This document shows positions 1 to 11,801 of a stretch of DNA of 64,000 nucleotides, one piece after another (position 1 is the first letter of the stretch; the number at the start of each line of letters is the position of its first letter). The stretch spans positions 210,102,420 to 210,166,419 of the forward strand of contig OY282560.1 in NCBI GenBank assembly GCA_958295665.1, in the 5' to 3' direction. Below the pieces are notes generated by a model. That model ran no database searches. It was not told the origin of the DNA and saw only the letters and a program-made list of their open reading frames with translations. This stretch comes from Tipula vernalis. Taxonomy: Eukaryota > Arthropoda > Insecta > Diptera > Tipulidae. The translations under genes were made by a program, and so were the position numbers.

Positions 1-81
1 ATTTTTATAGGTGGTATCAAATATTTAAATCTTTATTACCTCTTGATCCCCTTGATCAAGACCTTTAAAATGACATTTCTT

Positions 82-384
82 TCAAGTATTTGCAAAAACT
101 GCTACTGATAAATCCAGGTTACACCCACCAGCGCCATATCGGGGATTTTTATAACCATGGTGTAAGAAGTAAATTTTCTCCACTTGCTTACCTTTACAAC
201 AGTGCACTCCATGACCCACATTTAAATAATGTTGGACTTTTCCTGGCAGCTTTAGATCTAGATCTTTCAAACGGTACCCTTTGCAATACCAAACGACACC
301 TAGAAGGAAAGGTGGAAAAAAAAGGTGGTCTGACGTATTGCTTATAGCGTCATCTCTCTTTATAAAAAAACTTAAATTTTCCAC
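82..384 (-). other. Unidentified open stretch, about 100 codons
   Basis: This 300-base stretch is open on both strands and is less AT-rich than its surroundings. The minus-strand reading contains a compact Cys/His/Gly cluster (GHGVHCCKGKQVE, then IYFLHHGYKNP) that looks like real protein sequence. I do not recognise the family. The AAGAAA-rich repeat begins shortly after it. It may be an exon or a transposon scrap cut by the window edge; coding status is unproven. Confidence 0.25.
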
Positions 385-508
385 CGAAAATAAAATTTTG
401 TTCGTATTATGATTGGCTGATAATGCGATCTATTGCCTGTTGCATTTGCATTCATCACCAAAAATTAATTTTTATGAATTTATAAATTAATCGATGATTG
501 GCAAGAGT

Positions 509-3500
509 ACACAGAAAAAAATACTCATTTCTATAAAGAAAAAATAGAATGAATCAAGAAAATCCAGCACTTGATTCTCAGCTAAGAAATTTATTTTACA
601 ATATAAACTATTGATTTCTTGGTTTGATATGTAAATTTAAAAATCAAAATAATCATTAATTTTTTGTTAAAAGAAATTGTATTTTTTCATGCAAGAAATT
701 GTATACCTTAATGCAAGAAATATAATTTTATTTTAAAAAACTATTTTCTAAAAGGCTTGTATTGATTTCTTGTATTGAGAAATATAATATCAAACTGAGA
801 AAACAGTTTTCTTCATTTAAACGTTTTTTTCTGACAGTAAGAATATATTAATATATAAAAGAGAAAACGAATCTCTTAGATTAAGTAATTGTTTCTTAGA
901 ATTAGAATATATTAATACATAATTATGAAACCGAATTTCTTTGCTTAAGTGAAAATTTCTTAGGGTAAGAAAAGTTTTTGATTAAAACCAGAAAACAATT
1001 TATTGGTGCAATTTTCTTTTTCTGAGGTCAAGAACATATTTCCTTACAGAAAGTTTTTATTTTTCTTCAGGTGAGAAACATTTTAATTATCCTGTACTGC
1101 TTTTTTCTCATAACCATCTGTTTTTTTTCTTTTAGGACTCTATTCTGAAGAAACATAAAAGAAAACATTTTTCTTGTTCAGTAAGACTTTTTTCTTGCCT
1201 TCAGAATGCCGTTCTGAAAATGGATTTTGGTAGTGAAAATAAATAAAAACATTTTACAATAATTTAGTTGTAATAAAATTTTAATTTATTCTTATAAAAT
1301 ATTATTTAAAATACATTTATTGTATTTGTGAATTCTTATACATATGTATATGTATATAGTTACATAAAATGAAAATAAATTTAATACACTTCAAACCATA
1401 ATTGTTATTTTAATAAGATACTATTATAATAGTATTTTATTAAAATTGCAATATATTTTGAAGTTATGTGTTTATATAAAATTATTATAATATAATAATT
1501 TTTTTTATAATAATTACTACATAAAATATTAGTTACTTTAATCACTTCAAAATAAAAGAGACATTTGCTTTAAATATTTTAAGTTCTAACTCCATTTGGG
1601 AGTGAAAAAAAAAATAAGTAGTTGTAAACGAACGAAGTAGCTTATTTAATAAAATAATTATTTATTACTATACATAAAATATTAGTTTCATTTATTACTA
1701 AAAATTTTAAATTGAACATAAATTTGATTTAAATATTTAATTAAGCACGAGTTTCTAGATTTTTTATCCAAATATCCTATAGTCTCCGAAGTTGGCTGGT
1801 GCGATTTTTATGCTTATTGTAGAGAATACCGCTTGGTTTCTTGCCACCTCTATAATACAGTTCCTGAAAGATAAAAGTAATTGAAATTTAAACAATCAAA
1901 CACATTTTCATTAAACCACTTTTTTACCTTTTTTTCGCCAGGGAAAAAAATCTCTATATGTTTTGAGATATTCTCAAAAACATAACTCGACACAGGAGTC
2001 TCTATAAGTTCATCCACAACCGATGAAATCAGCAGCAATCTGGTGTGTTCAGACAAGTGTGGTGGATTAGCCTCATTAAAAATTTTTAAAATTTTAGCAC
2101 CCTTAGTACTTTGAAGAAATTGTCCAAGAATCTGTCAAATAAAAAAAGTAATTACTTCCATCTTCTCTTAATCTGGCTTTTTAATTTTTACAAAATTTGA
2201 TGCAAACGGTCTCTCTAAAATTGAATAGTTAACAATATTAAATATTTTTGGGTCTGGTAGTGCGGCATGCGATCGAATAAAAAATGCAATACCTTTTTAA
2301 CAAATGGATATTTGCATTCAAGGATGAATTAATTGTATTATTTTTATTTTATGAGTGTACTATGGAATCCCGTTTAAAAATTAACATTTTCCTTCACCAG
2401 AATTTAAAAAAAAAAAAATATATCTTTCAAAACCAGGATTTTGAAACAGGGATTTTAAAGACTGGGATTTTGGAAATAGGGATTTTTAATTCGTGATTTG
2501 GAAAACCGGAATTTCATAGTACACCCGTACAAATAACATGTTTTATTAAAATGTTCTGGTCATAAAATTTAATGTGAATTTCTTTCTCGGACAACATAGA
2601 TTTAAACTTTAATCTTATTATTACAAATCAAAACTGGCAGCACAAAAATGACAATAAACCAAAATATTTTAATTAAGCACAAATTTTAACGAGAAAATAA
2701 TTTTAATTAAACACAATTTTAAACGGGAAATAATTTAAACTTTAACAAGCACAACTTTATCACATTAACAATTTATCATAATAATATTAACTTAATTTAA
2801 TATCACTATCGTTTAAAGAAATATGGTAATAAAATATGGTAAGCGATAAATAAACCTTAAAAGGTACATACCAAATGTATTGAAAACAAATACTGAACTC
2901 GTGCTGTTTGAAAATTGATTATCATCAGTCATTTTTCTATAAGAAGAAAGGAGATCCTAAAATGTACTTTTTACTTAATATACATACGTACAAAAACCTA
3001 TATAAAAGGACTACTATTTACTTTTAAATATTACTTACCTCAAACCACTTCACAAATTATTTTTATATATTCAAAATAGTCTTTTTGTAATTTAAATAAA
3101 CTTTTTTACAGAAATTTTCTGTGCGTAACATGCAACTCGGCAAACTAAAATGAAAATTTAACACTATATGTATACGTTTTTTTTATTAATTGTTTGTATT
3201 TATTTATCACACAAGACACGAGTACACCACACGATTTTATAAATTAAAATAACTAAACCTTTACGGACATATAGATACATACGTCTTCACTGTTTGAAAT
3301 TTCATACGACAATGATAAATATGTAAGGGAATGATACCTCAACATTAAAATTTGTTTGAAAGAAATGTATTTCTCAAACTAAGTAATTAGCTTTCTTGTT
3401 TTCATTAACAATTTAGATTTCAATTGTGAAATAAATTCTTCTATTAAGAATATTCTATCATTTTAAGAAAAATATTTTAAAACAAGAAAAATATTTCTTA

Positions 3501-4733
3501 AAACAATAAAATTACTGGCATAATAGAATAAATATTTTTCTTGCAGCACATTATAATTATATTAACTTAAGAATTTATAATTTCTTAAATCAAACAAACT
3601 GTTTATCGTTCCTAACAAGAGCTTGGTTAATTATCCGTTGGAAAATTCTTTCGCGCAAAAAACGCATCTAATCGTCAATAATTAATTATGTATTCATTTA
3701 GTATTCTAGATCGCGCAATGCACCTTTCCGATATGTAGTTTGATTTTTACTCGAATTTATCAGGTTTATAAGATTATATGTGTTCAATTTGGAACCATCG
3801 AAACCAATTAAATATATATGTTGTATAATTTGATTGGGTGGACAATGATGGCCCAATTTAATTTAAAAGATTTATCCTACTAGATGGGGGTTAATGTGTT
3901 TTTTGTGAAAATCATAATTAGTTTTGCAAATAAATTTTGCACATAAGTACCTGCAAGACTTCAATGTTCAAGTGACGTTATATGCAGATCGCGGTTTTCT
4001 TTTATGAATTAAATTGGAAAAGCTTTTAATCAAACGAGATATGCTGAACGTAATCTATTTTTGTCCTTTTTAACGCACACGAGAAATTATACATAAGCAT
4101 TTAGGCATTGGGGCATCGAGTAAAATTATATTCTTCTCCGGCCAGAAGAGTTAGTAAGTTATATATCGATCTAATTTAATTTAAATCAAAACCGATAAAT
4201 GCATATGTAGATGTAGCATTCATTTCAGTATAAATACATTAATCTAAATTGATGCTTGATTAAAGAAATAGTTTGAATTGTTTCTATCAAATGTTTTCTT
4301 AAATCAAGATAATATTGTTTGGCCACAGATTTGACAAGATTCTAGGATAGAGAAATTAATTTTTAATTAATTAAGAAATGTTTTGTTGTGAATATTCAAG
4401 AAAATTTATGAATAAGTTTGAGAAAGGGTTACATTTCTTGATTTAATCTGTTTTTGTTTTATTAACATCTTTTTTTTATTCAATCAAACTTTTGTGTGGT
4501 ATAGGTAAGAAATTATTGCAAAGATTAAAGTAAGAAATTATTTTATATTATTTAAACTTTATATAGTTTTTTGGATTAAGAAACATTTCTCGTTGTAAGA
4601 AACAATGTTTATAAGCTAGAAAAATAAGTGTGAAGTAAGAAATTAGGCTTTTAAATAAAGAAAAATATTTTTTTATTAAAAAAAGAAAACTTTTTCTTTG
4701 TGATAACAAGCTTATTTTTTTCCGTGTAGTGAT
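509..4733. mobile_element. Candidate EnSpm/CACTA-like element with AAGAAA-rich subterminal repeats
   Basis: The left end reads TA-CACAGAAAAAAATA at about 507. The right end, read on the opposite strand, is TA-CACGGAAAAAAATAAG at about 4733. The two ends are therefore inverted repeats flanked by TA. Dense AAGAAA/TTTCTT motifs fill 520-1210, 3350-3600 and 4250-4735, like the subterminal repeat arrays of CACTA elements. A small spliced gene fragment on the minus strand (1777-2131) lies between them. It is also possible that two separate elements provide the two ends. The remaining sequence (1250-1750, 2150-2860, 2940-3340, 3600-4240) is AT-rich with nothing I can assign. Confidence 0.35.
1777..2131 (-). 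pseudogene. Fragment of a spliced transposon accessory gene (two exons visible)
   Basis: Two exons join cleanly on the minus strand. Exon 2131-1928 is preceded by an AG acceptor and followed by a GT donor (68 codons, starting ILGQFLQSTKGAKIL). Exon 1863-1777 has a pyrimidine-rich acceptor and ends in TAG (28 codons, ...LRRL). The joined reading contains SYVFENISKHIEIFFPGE followed by YYRGG...GILYNKHKNR. From memory this pattern resembles the N-terminal part of accessory proteins that accompany animal EnSpm/CACTA transposases. A possible upstream exon (2932-2872, MTDDNQF...) ends at a good GTATGT donor, but its phase does not match the next exon, so an exon is missing or the gene is broken. 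The AAGAAA-rich arrays on either side suggest the same element. Confidence 0.4.
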
Positions 4734-4739
4734 CAATTA

Positions 4740-5700
4740 TTGCGGAAATTGGTAAGCTTAGCGAACAGAGGTTCGAAGCCATCTAGTTTATATAAAATAC
4801 AAAAAATAGCATGTTAAACATACTATAATTTGGACCGATCATACTGCAACATTTTGCATGGGTAATTGAAAAACACAAAACACATACTCTGTCTAATCTG
4901 TTGCTGTAAAAATTAAATCACAAATATGGTTTGACTTTGTATCTAAAGAAATGAAAAGGAACTATTGTTATAAATGTTATACAGGTTGCAATGGGGTAAA
5001 CAAACGAAAGTTACGTATCTCCTTGTCAAAATTATTATCCTTTTAAACCGTGCCGAATGTGAGAGAAAATTATTTTTTTTTTTTTCGTAAAATTGATTTC
5101 TTTTGAAAAGTGTCAGTCAAAATGATAGGTTTGTGTTTTTTAGTATATATAAATGCAAGTGATTGGAATATGAATAACTGAAAACCCCGCATAACAAGTG
5201 TTAATATTATCTGTTGGAATAAAATAATATCACAGCAGGCACAAGAATGCTTGTCATATAAAAGGAGTGTTGGAAATGAAGGTTATATCAAAAACACGGT
5301 GGTTTTCGGCTTTTCAATGGAAATTAATTGTTTAGGCTTAAAGTACAAATAAATATACGATTGTATTATTACACTAATTTTATGTTGTACTGAATCGTGT
5401 GTGGCGTTATCACATTTAACTGTTAAAAATTTATTTATCGTGAATTTTACGAATAGTGAAAAACAATTCAAATTGGTTTACAGATTTATGACAGATTTTA
5501 TTTTTTTTAATGATTTAGGAATGTAACGTAATTGGTTTAAAGTTGTTACAAGGCTAAACGAGTTGCTAAAGTAAGGTTCTATTTAAAGGAATATTAATTT
5601 TTAAATATATAATTTGACCGTTTTTTAATTACAGACTCACATAGGTGTCAGTAGGGATATCGCTATTAGATTCTACTCCAAAACTAAAAATGGATTTATT
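4740..5700. other. AT-rich spacer without a recognised gene
   Basis: Apart from a few AT-rich chance ORFs of about 60 codons, no gene, repeat family or RNA gene can be supported here. The gypsy remnant begins just to the right. Confidence 0.5.
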
Positions 5701-5759
5701 TTTTTTTATTTTTCTTACCCGACCTTTCCGTCCTGAACATCACATCAGTCTACACTATA

Positions 5760-7385
5760 CATTGTTCTAATAGTGTTAAAGTAACCATGTCCGATCACTG
5801 TTCAACGACCAAACTGATAGGTTCCATTTGACAACTCACCGACCGTTTTCTCATTGGAAGTGCGGTATACTGTCCTGTCCTGGGAATGCCTGACTGCTGA
5901 ATGATTACCACTCGTCTCATTTGAGCAACTTTCGTTCTCGTTGCTAATTACTTTATTGGCATTATTTTCATCTGCTTCATTGAAACACGGCTTCAGCCTA
6001 CTTATTGAAATTTTACATTCTTTGCTCTTCCTTGCTATTGTTAACTATACATAATTTGCAGTACAACTGATAACCTTAAATGGCTCCTCGTGTGGGCACT
6101 GTAACAATGATTTTACTGCATCTGTCCGCACAAATATGTGCAATCATGTAGTGAGTTCTTTGTGTACAAAGGAAAATCTATTTCCGTGTCGTGAGGCAGG
6201 GGTTGGCTTTATCTGGTCGATGACAGTTTTAAGCTGCAAAACGAACTCCGATGATCAACTTGGTTACTCGAATTCTTAAAAAATTGATCTGGCAAACGTA
6301 CAATCTCACTGTTGTCTACAGCGTTCAATAAACCCGTTTGTCTGAGGGTTGTATGGCGATTAAATCAAGCGCTTGCTAACGAGTCGGAACTGGCCAACCG
6401 GGCTCTTTAGACCATCTACTAGCATCATAATTAATGGATGTCCAAATGTACATACCACTCAACATTTTAGCTATGGTTCTAATTTCCGGATGTGAGAGAT
6501 TACGTATAGCATGTTAAATACAGACTTTCGAATCTCACTTGTTATGTATGATATCATGACGGTTGTTGAAAAGATCACTCCATATTTCTTTATTTGCCTC
6601 GGCCACTTTATCATAATTTATCGCCTCGGAAACTCGGATTTCCTCCACCCTAGACGGAGTATCAGCTATACGATATTATCTTTCCTTGCCATATGTTGAA
6701 AGCAACTCGCGGTCATACACGCTATAGCGTTTCTGATTCTCCGTAAGCTTCAAGAAATAAAAGCTTAACTGCGAATAACTTTGCATCGGATGCGTCTATT
6801 ATTACAACGAGATGAACCTTAATATCCATATGCACTATGGTTGTGATTTCAGACAAATAGTTTGGTAAGCTCAAAAGCTTTTGTTGCGTCATCAGTTCAA
6901 CCCATTTTTCGGCGATCATTTATTTTACTTCCTTTTAAAAAATTGTCCAAAAGCGCTTGATTGTTGGCTGCCTGGGTAATAAATCGGCGATAAATTTGAT
7001 CATGCCGAGAAAACGACGCATTTCCTTTACTGGCACGTTTAAAATCAGAAATCGAATGTATACGCTCCGGCCTAGAAAATCCCCTTACGACTGCACGAAC
7101 GCGCACTTATTGACATTTATGATCAGACTTTGATTATGGAGGCTTCTGAAAATTTGTTCAAGGTTTTGCAAATGCTCAGCCATATTTTGAGAAGCAATTA
7201 AAAAATCGTCAATATAATGTGTAGCAAAAATTCAAGTCGCAAAATATTGAATGTACCAATCGTTGAAATGTCTGCGTCGCCGGGTATCGGTCAGGCTAAG
7301 TAACAACGTTAAGACCCCGATAATCCCCTCATGGACGCCAGTCGCCGTTCTTCTGTTTTACCAAATGCAATGAACTTGCCCATAT
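5760..7385 (-). pseudogene. Decayed Ty3/gypsy retrotransposon pol (RT, RNase H, integrase)
   Basis: Reading right to left on the minus strand, scattered frames give successive pol motifs. These are HLVKQKNGDWRP followed by GDYRGLNVVT (RT start, about 7372-7310), HYIDDFLIA (RT active site YxDD, about 7196-7225), LIINVNKCAFVQS (about 7125-7085), PNYLSE and IDASDAK (about 6880-6760) and a VYDRELLSTY-like RNase H piece. DTPSRVEEI...NYDKVAEA links to the integrase, then YNPQTNGFIER (about 6325-6360) and TPASRHG (about 6190) mark the integrase and its C-terminal tail. Frames shift and stop repeatedly, and there is no gag, protease or LTR, so this is an old 5'-truncated copy. The right end breaks sharply near 7385 into unrelated sequence. 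Confidence 0.8.
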
Positions 7386-7857
7386 AATCGAACTCTAAAG
7401 CTAGAGTAGAGCGACACCCGTGTGTCGAATAAATAGCTACGTTTACTAGATATATCGTAAATTACTAGAAGACAACAAATATTAATGCACGCACCACACA
7501 CCGTCACTTGTGATGAAGGCAGTAGTTTTCCGATCGTTACATGTATATGCGTAAGGCTTGATACATTTATTTGCCTTGGCGGGATGTTAAACGATGCCGA
7601 ACAAAAATAAAGTTTATTTTTGCTAAAAATTTGAATAAAATCATGTTTTACCTGCTCGCCTTCTATTGTTGTTTGGTATCTGCAAAGGTGTGAATCATCC
7701 AAACCTGATTTTTATAGCCACAGTTTATGTAGCCTTTTCTTAAAGACAATTTCCAATTATTATCTAATTCGCGCTTGAATGATACTGTGTTTTGTCTCCG
7801 ATTTATATCATATTTATATGAAAAGGAATCTTTAGTCAGATGCCAAAGCAATTCCAA
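7386..7857 (-). other. Unidentified ORF pair next to the gypsy remnant
   Basis: Two overlapping minus-strand readings of 114 and 64 codons (7358-7702 and 7663-7857) cover this stretch, and both include a variant of the IHTF/DDSHL region in different frames. I recognise no domain. They may be a frameshifted transposon gene or chance ORFs. Confidence 0.2.
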
Positions 7858-7940
7858 AGAGGTTTTGCTTAGTCATAAACTATTGAGTATAGGGAGTAGG
7901 CTGACTTATGGTCTTTAGCGATTTGGTGTAAATAACCGCG

Positions 7941-8180
7941 TTTTTTTATTCGCTCCGGATAGCTGCTATCGAGAGCCGTCATTTTTCTATGCCTAAATTT
8001 ATATTTGACGCGCTATTTATTGGTAAACTATTTAACATCAAACTATCATTTTTAATTCAATTGTTTAGCAAAAACTTCATATAAAACATATTTGGCTCTA
8101 CCTATTTATACGGAGCGCTATCGGGAGCCACATTTTATATGACGGCTCTCGATAGCAGCTATCCGGAGCGAATAAAAAAA
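7941..8180. mobile_element. Foldback/MITE element with perfect 42-bp terminal inverted repeats
   Basis: Bases 7941-7982 and 8139-8180 are exact reverse complements over 42 bases (outer end T7-ATTCGCTCC, inner end GAGAGCCGTCAT). The 156-base centre is AT-rich and non-coding. A third, imperfect copy of the arm lies at about 8111-8135 in the left-arm orientation (CGGAGCGCTATCGGGAGCC). No clear target-site duplication is visible. Identity of the arms points to recent activity or repair by gene conversion. Confidence 0.75.
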
Positions 8181-8214
8181 CACTACTAATGTGTTTCTCT
8201 GCTAATCTATAGAT

Positions 8215-8722
8215 TTAGCCGCTAACTTCAACCTGCCCATAAATTTTCTCCACATCGGACGAAAATCCAAGAGCATGTATACTGAACCTCATTAGAATGC
8301 TAATACCTATCATTTTGTTTGAGAGGCCAACTAACATGTGTTGTGCCTCAAGCTGAATTGTGCTGTATTGTTCTTGGATATATAATTCGTAAACTTGCGC
8401 TCCATAGAAATTGAATGGCTTATTGCTCCCTGATTTTAAGTGTTCCAACCTTGCGGAATTCTTTTTGAATACTAATCGTGCGACGTAGCTGCCATCAAAA
8501 TTCCGTAAGATGACTTTCACAGATTGCTCCTGATTCGGAATATGTAGCTGATAAATACTGTTGGAACCTTAATAAGATATGGAAGTACACCTTAATATTC
8601 CTCGCTGGGAACGAATTTGAGTTAATTGTTTCTTCATATGCTTTTCCTGAGACCACCAATACGAATTTCGTTAACTGAGAAATAATTTCATTCTTAATCT
8701 TAAATCTGTCCAGCATGAGCAA
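8215..8722 (-). pseudogene. Unidentified protein-coding remnant, one frameshift
   Basis: Two minus-strand ORFs overlap by 26 bases (8722-8495, 75 codons; 8520-8215, 101 codons). Read across one frameshift they make a continuous, well-composed protein segment, with VARLVFKKNSARLEHLK, FYGAQVYELYIQEQYSTIQL and IHALGFSSDVEKIYGQVEV. Composition is far from the AT-rich background, so this was probably coding. I see no known catalytic motif and cannot name the family; transposon origin is likely from context but unproven. Confidence 0.4.
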
Positions 8723-9848
8723 TTCAAAAAAATATGAGCCAAATTAAACCAAAAACTTTCTAGGGAACCAACAACGCCGAAAACATCACTGTGAAAATTT
8801 GTTTAGATACCTAAACATCGCATATAAAGTTTTTTAGAAAAAACATTTTAAAATAAAATCTTTTAGTTGATAGAAAATAAAATTTTCTTACATTTCATTA
8901 ATTCTTAAAAATAAAGACTGGACATCTATCGTAGAATAGCCAAACTTTGATTTCAAATCGATAATGCAGTAAAATTTTGTATTTGAATTTGAAATAATTC
9001 GTTTAGTTTCATCTCTTTTCATTTAATCTCTCTATCTCTTATTAGTCGTTTGATGTCTCGTTTCCACGATTCTAACAAAAACAACAACAAAATTAAGTTA
9101 AACAAAAAAAAAAAACGTAAATGGCAACTTAAATAAAAAACAAAAAGTCTAAAGAAAATTTATGGAAATTATAATGTTCATGATAATATTTGCATATTCA
9201 TGTAATTAATATTTGAATGTATACGTTCATGTCTTCGCTTCTATACACGGTATATGGAGTAATACCATATGCAGATTTCTATAGTTTGCAAAACAAAAAC
9301 AAAATAAACACGACGAAAGTACTCATTACGACCATTACGACAATAAACAATTCATAAACTGGTTTTTCGTATTTATTGGAAATTCTATATAATTAATTCA
9401 ATATAAATTATAATTAAATTAATGTTTATGTATAATCATTTTTTTTTTATTTTTTTTTTTTTTTGTAAAAAAACTTGGAAAAACTATTTTTACTTCTTTA
9501 TAAAAAAAAAGTCACATATCGATAAATTGACAAAATCTAATTAATAATTAAAATGCATTTTATCTTTAATTTCACAGTTATGCAGAAAAATAAACGGTGG
9601 CCATGTTTAAATGCCTGGTATAGAAAACAATGTTATCCATGTGAGACAATTAGTCGATTGACCAATAAAAAACGTGTTTTTTTAATCGTTGTTATAGTAA
9701 CGATGTGAAAAAAGATTAATGGATGGATTGGAGTATTCGATTGGTTGATGCTTTAACCAATGAAAATACAAAGAGAGATTATGTGGGTGGAGAATACTGT
9801 TTTGAATGGATTTTGTAGGTAAACTTGCTTGAAAATGATTTATTGACA
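8723..9848. other. AT-rich spacer
   Basis: This stretch holds A- and T-runs (notably 9440-9470) and no supported gene or repeat. Confidence 0.5.
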
Positions 9849-10013
9849 TTTGCTCCGTTTATTTTATACTATAGGAGAATTAGCAATGCTAAACCGAAAT
9901 CGCAACTGTAGCAACGATATAAACGTGACATGTTTATAGTACAGTTTTCTAAAATAGCATTGCTTGACTTTTGTAGTCACTGCTAATTTAGCTTTAGTAT
10001 AAACGAAGCAATT
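9849..10013. repeat. Short inverted-repeat element (about 165 bp)
   Basis: The left end reads TTGCTCCGTTTATTTTATACT. The right end, read in reverse complement, is TTGCTTCGTTTATACTAAAGC. Internally, ATTAGCAATGCTAA is echoed in inverse orientation. This looks like a degenerate MITE. No target-site duplication could be assigned. Confidence 0.45.
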
Positions 10014-10155
10014 GTTTATTAAATCGTAAATTAGAAATATGGTTTAATGTGTAAATCTGGAAATTGTTCAATTCTTTTTAAGATTTTATATAGTTAAGGT
10101 TTGTAGAAGGTTTTCACTGGCTGAAGAAAACGGATTTTCAATTGCATTAGATGTA

Positions 10156-10666
10156 CCAGGTGTGTAAATATGAAACCGGAATTTTTAGTAAAAAGTACAC
10201 GTTCATCGTATGATAATGGTTAAGAGTATTTTATTCAAAGTATTGCCTATTATTAGTTATACATTTTTCCCACCTTTCTGGCAAAAATCAACTGTTCTTC
10301 TTTTGCGGCAAACCAGTTATCGAGCCTTTTTCTAACATTTTCATAGGAAATGAAGTGCTCCTCAGCAAGCCCGTGCCCATCGATGCAAATAAGTGATAAT
10401 CAGACGGAGCCAAGTCTGGCGAGTCAAAGTATTTCCCAATACAATTTCCCAATTTCCCATTTCTCCCCCGTTCGAATCGATTTGGCCTTGCCAGTCGATG
10501 TCGATGGTTGTCTTGAATCAACCCAAGACTTTTTGCGTTTTGGATTCTCAAAATAGATCCATTTTGCATCGTCAGTCACAATTAGATGGAGAAATGACTT
10601 TCTTTTGTATCTGGCGAGCAACATTTCGCAAGTGGTTTTTCGATTTTCCTGTTGTCTTTCATTCAT
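10156..10666 (-). pseudogene. Deleted mariner (Tc1/mariner family) transposon
   Basis: Minus-strand readings give NERQQENRKTTCEMLLARY, then TDDAKWIYFENPKRKKSWVD (the first catalytic Asp region of mariner, usually TGDEKW) and RQPSTSTGKAK. After a gap come SPDLAPSDYHLFASMG (the third Asp region, SPDLAPSDYHLF) and the C-terminal ENVRKRLDNWFAAKEE. An internal deletion removes the middle of the catalytic domain including the second Asp, and the N-terminal DNA-binding region is missing beyond 10666. The 3' terminal repeat is still present, starting at 10156 after a TA: CCAGGTGTGTAAATATGAAA. The element is non-functional. Confidence 0.85.
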
Positions 10667-11801
10667 TTACGGTTAATAAAACGGTTATAAATATATATTA
10701 TATATTTAATTTCTTTCAAATTCGTCATAAATTTATCATTCGTCGCTTAATTGAAATCGTAAAACATATGTGTAGTGTATAACAATGATAATTTTATCAG
10801 ATTTCATTATCGTCGAACCAGAATCGCATCCTAGTGCAATAAGACATGCATAATTTTGTTTTGTGCAGTTTTTTTTTTTAAATGCTGCCAATGGCTTTAT
10901 TCTTGAATCTTTCCACATAAGAAACTCATATATGCTATGTCTTGTTTTACACGTTTTTATTTACACGGCACTTTCATGGAACATATCCACCGTGTAAAAG
11001 GTGTAAACTATAAATAAAGCGTTATCGTAAGACGCAATAATTCTAAAATTTCAGCATGCTAAGCCTTTGAGGAATTTATTTATTTGGGAAACCTTGTGAT
11101 ACAAACCGAATTGTGGTACCTTAGATTTTTTTGAATATACGATGGTGAATACATGATATTTAACCAAAAACATTTCTATATGAGGTTGTCAAAGACCAAA
11201 AATTTGCTAAAATTTAGTAAAAAAACTCTTTGGACCACGACAACATCAATAATTTATTTTGCTTATAATTACAATGAAATACTTTACATTTTATTATATC
11301 GACTAAATATTATCATATCAATAAAAAGACATACTTTTAAAACAATTATTATAACAATAATATTATCAAATTTTTCAAGGAGAAAAAAATTTGTCATTTT
11401 GATAAATTTGTTTTAAATTATATTATACATTTGATAAAACAATTACATTTCGAAAAAAATTTTAAAATTTAAGTAGCTCAACAATACATTGTTTATCATT
11501 TTAATAATATTTCGTTTAATCCAAAAATATTATTATGCTTGTTAACATTATTTGTCACTATAATAATGAAAGTGTTATTAAGATTTAAATGAACATTTAT
11601 TATCAAAATGAATGGAATATTTTTTTCAGTGTACATGGAAAAATTAGGGATTAATTCAATTTCGCTCGAAATGAGTAAATAAACAAATAATTTCACCGAT
11701 TGAAAGACTAGTTTTTAAAGAAAGCATGTCCTAGACATAGTCATTACGTATTATACATATTTTAAAAAAATTATAAATTAAATACTTCAGACTTAAATAG
11801 A
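10667..11801. other. AT-rich region ending in a CAGTG-terminated element
   Basis: There is no supported gene. From about 11250 the sequence is extremely AT-rich with many TTGATAAA/TTATCA motifs. It ends at about 11636 in TTTTTTTCAGTG followed by TAC, which is the same end seen at 22829 and resembles the CACTG ends of the Helitron insertion. The left boundary was not found. Confidence 0.35.

Noticed and set aside
11153..11416. 87-codon plus-strand ORF rich in Ile, Lys and Asn
   Set aside because: Composition matches the AT-rich repeat DNA and no family motif is present.
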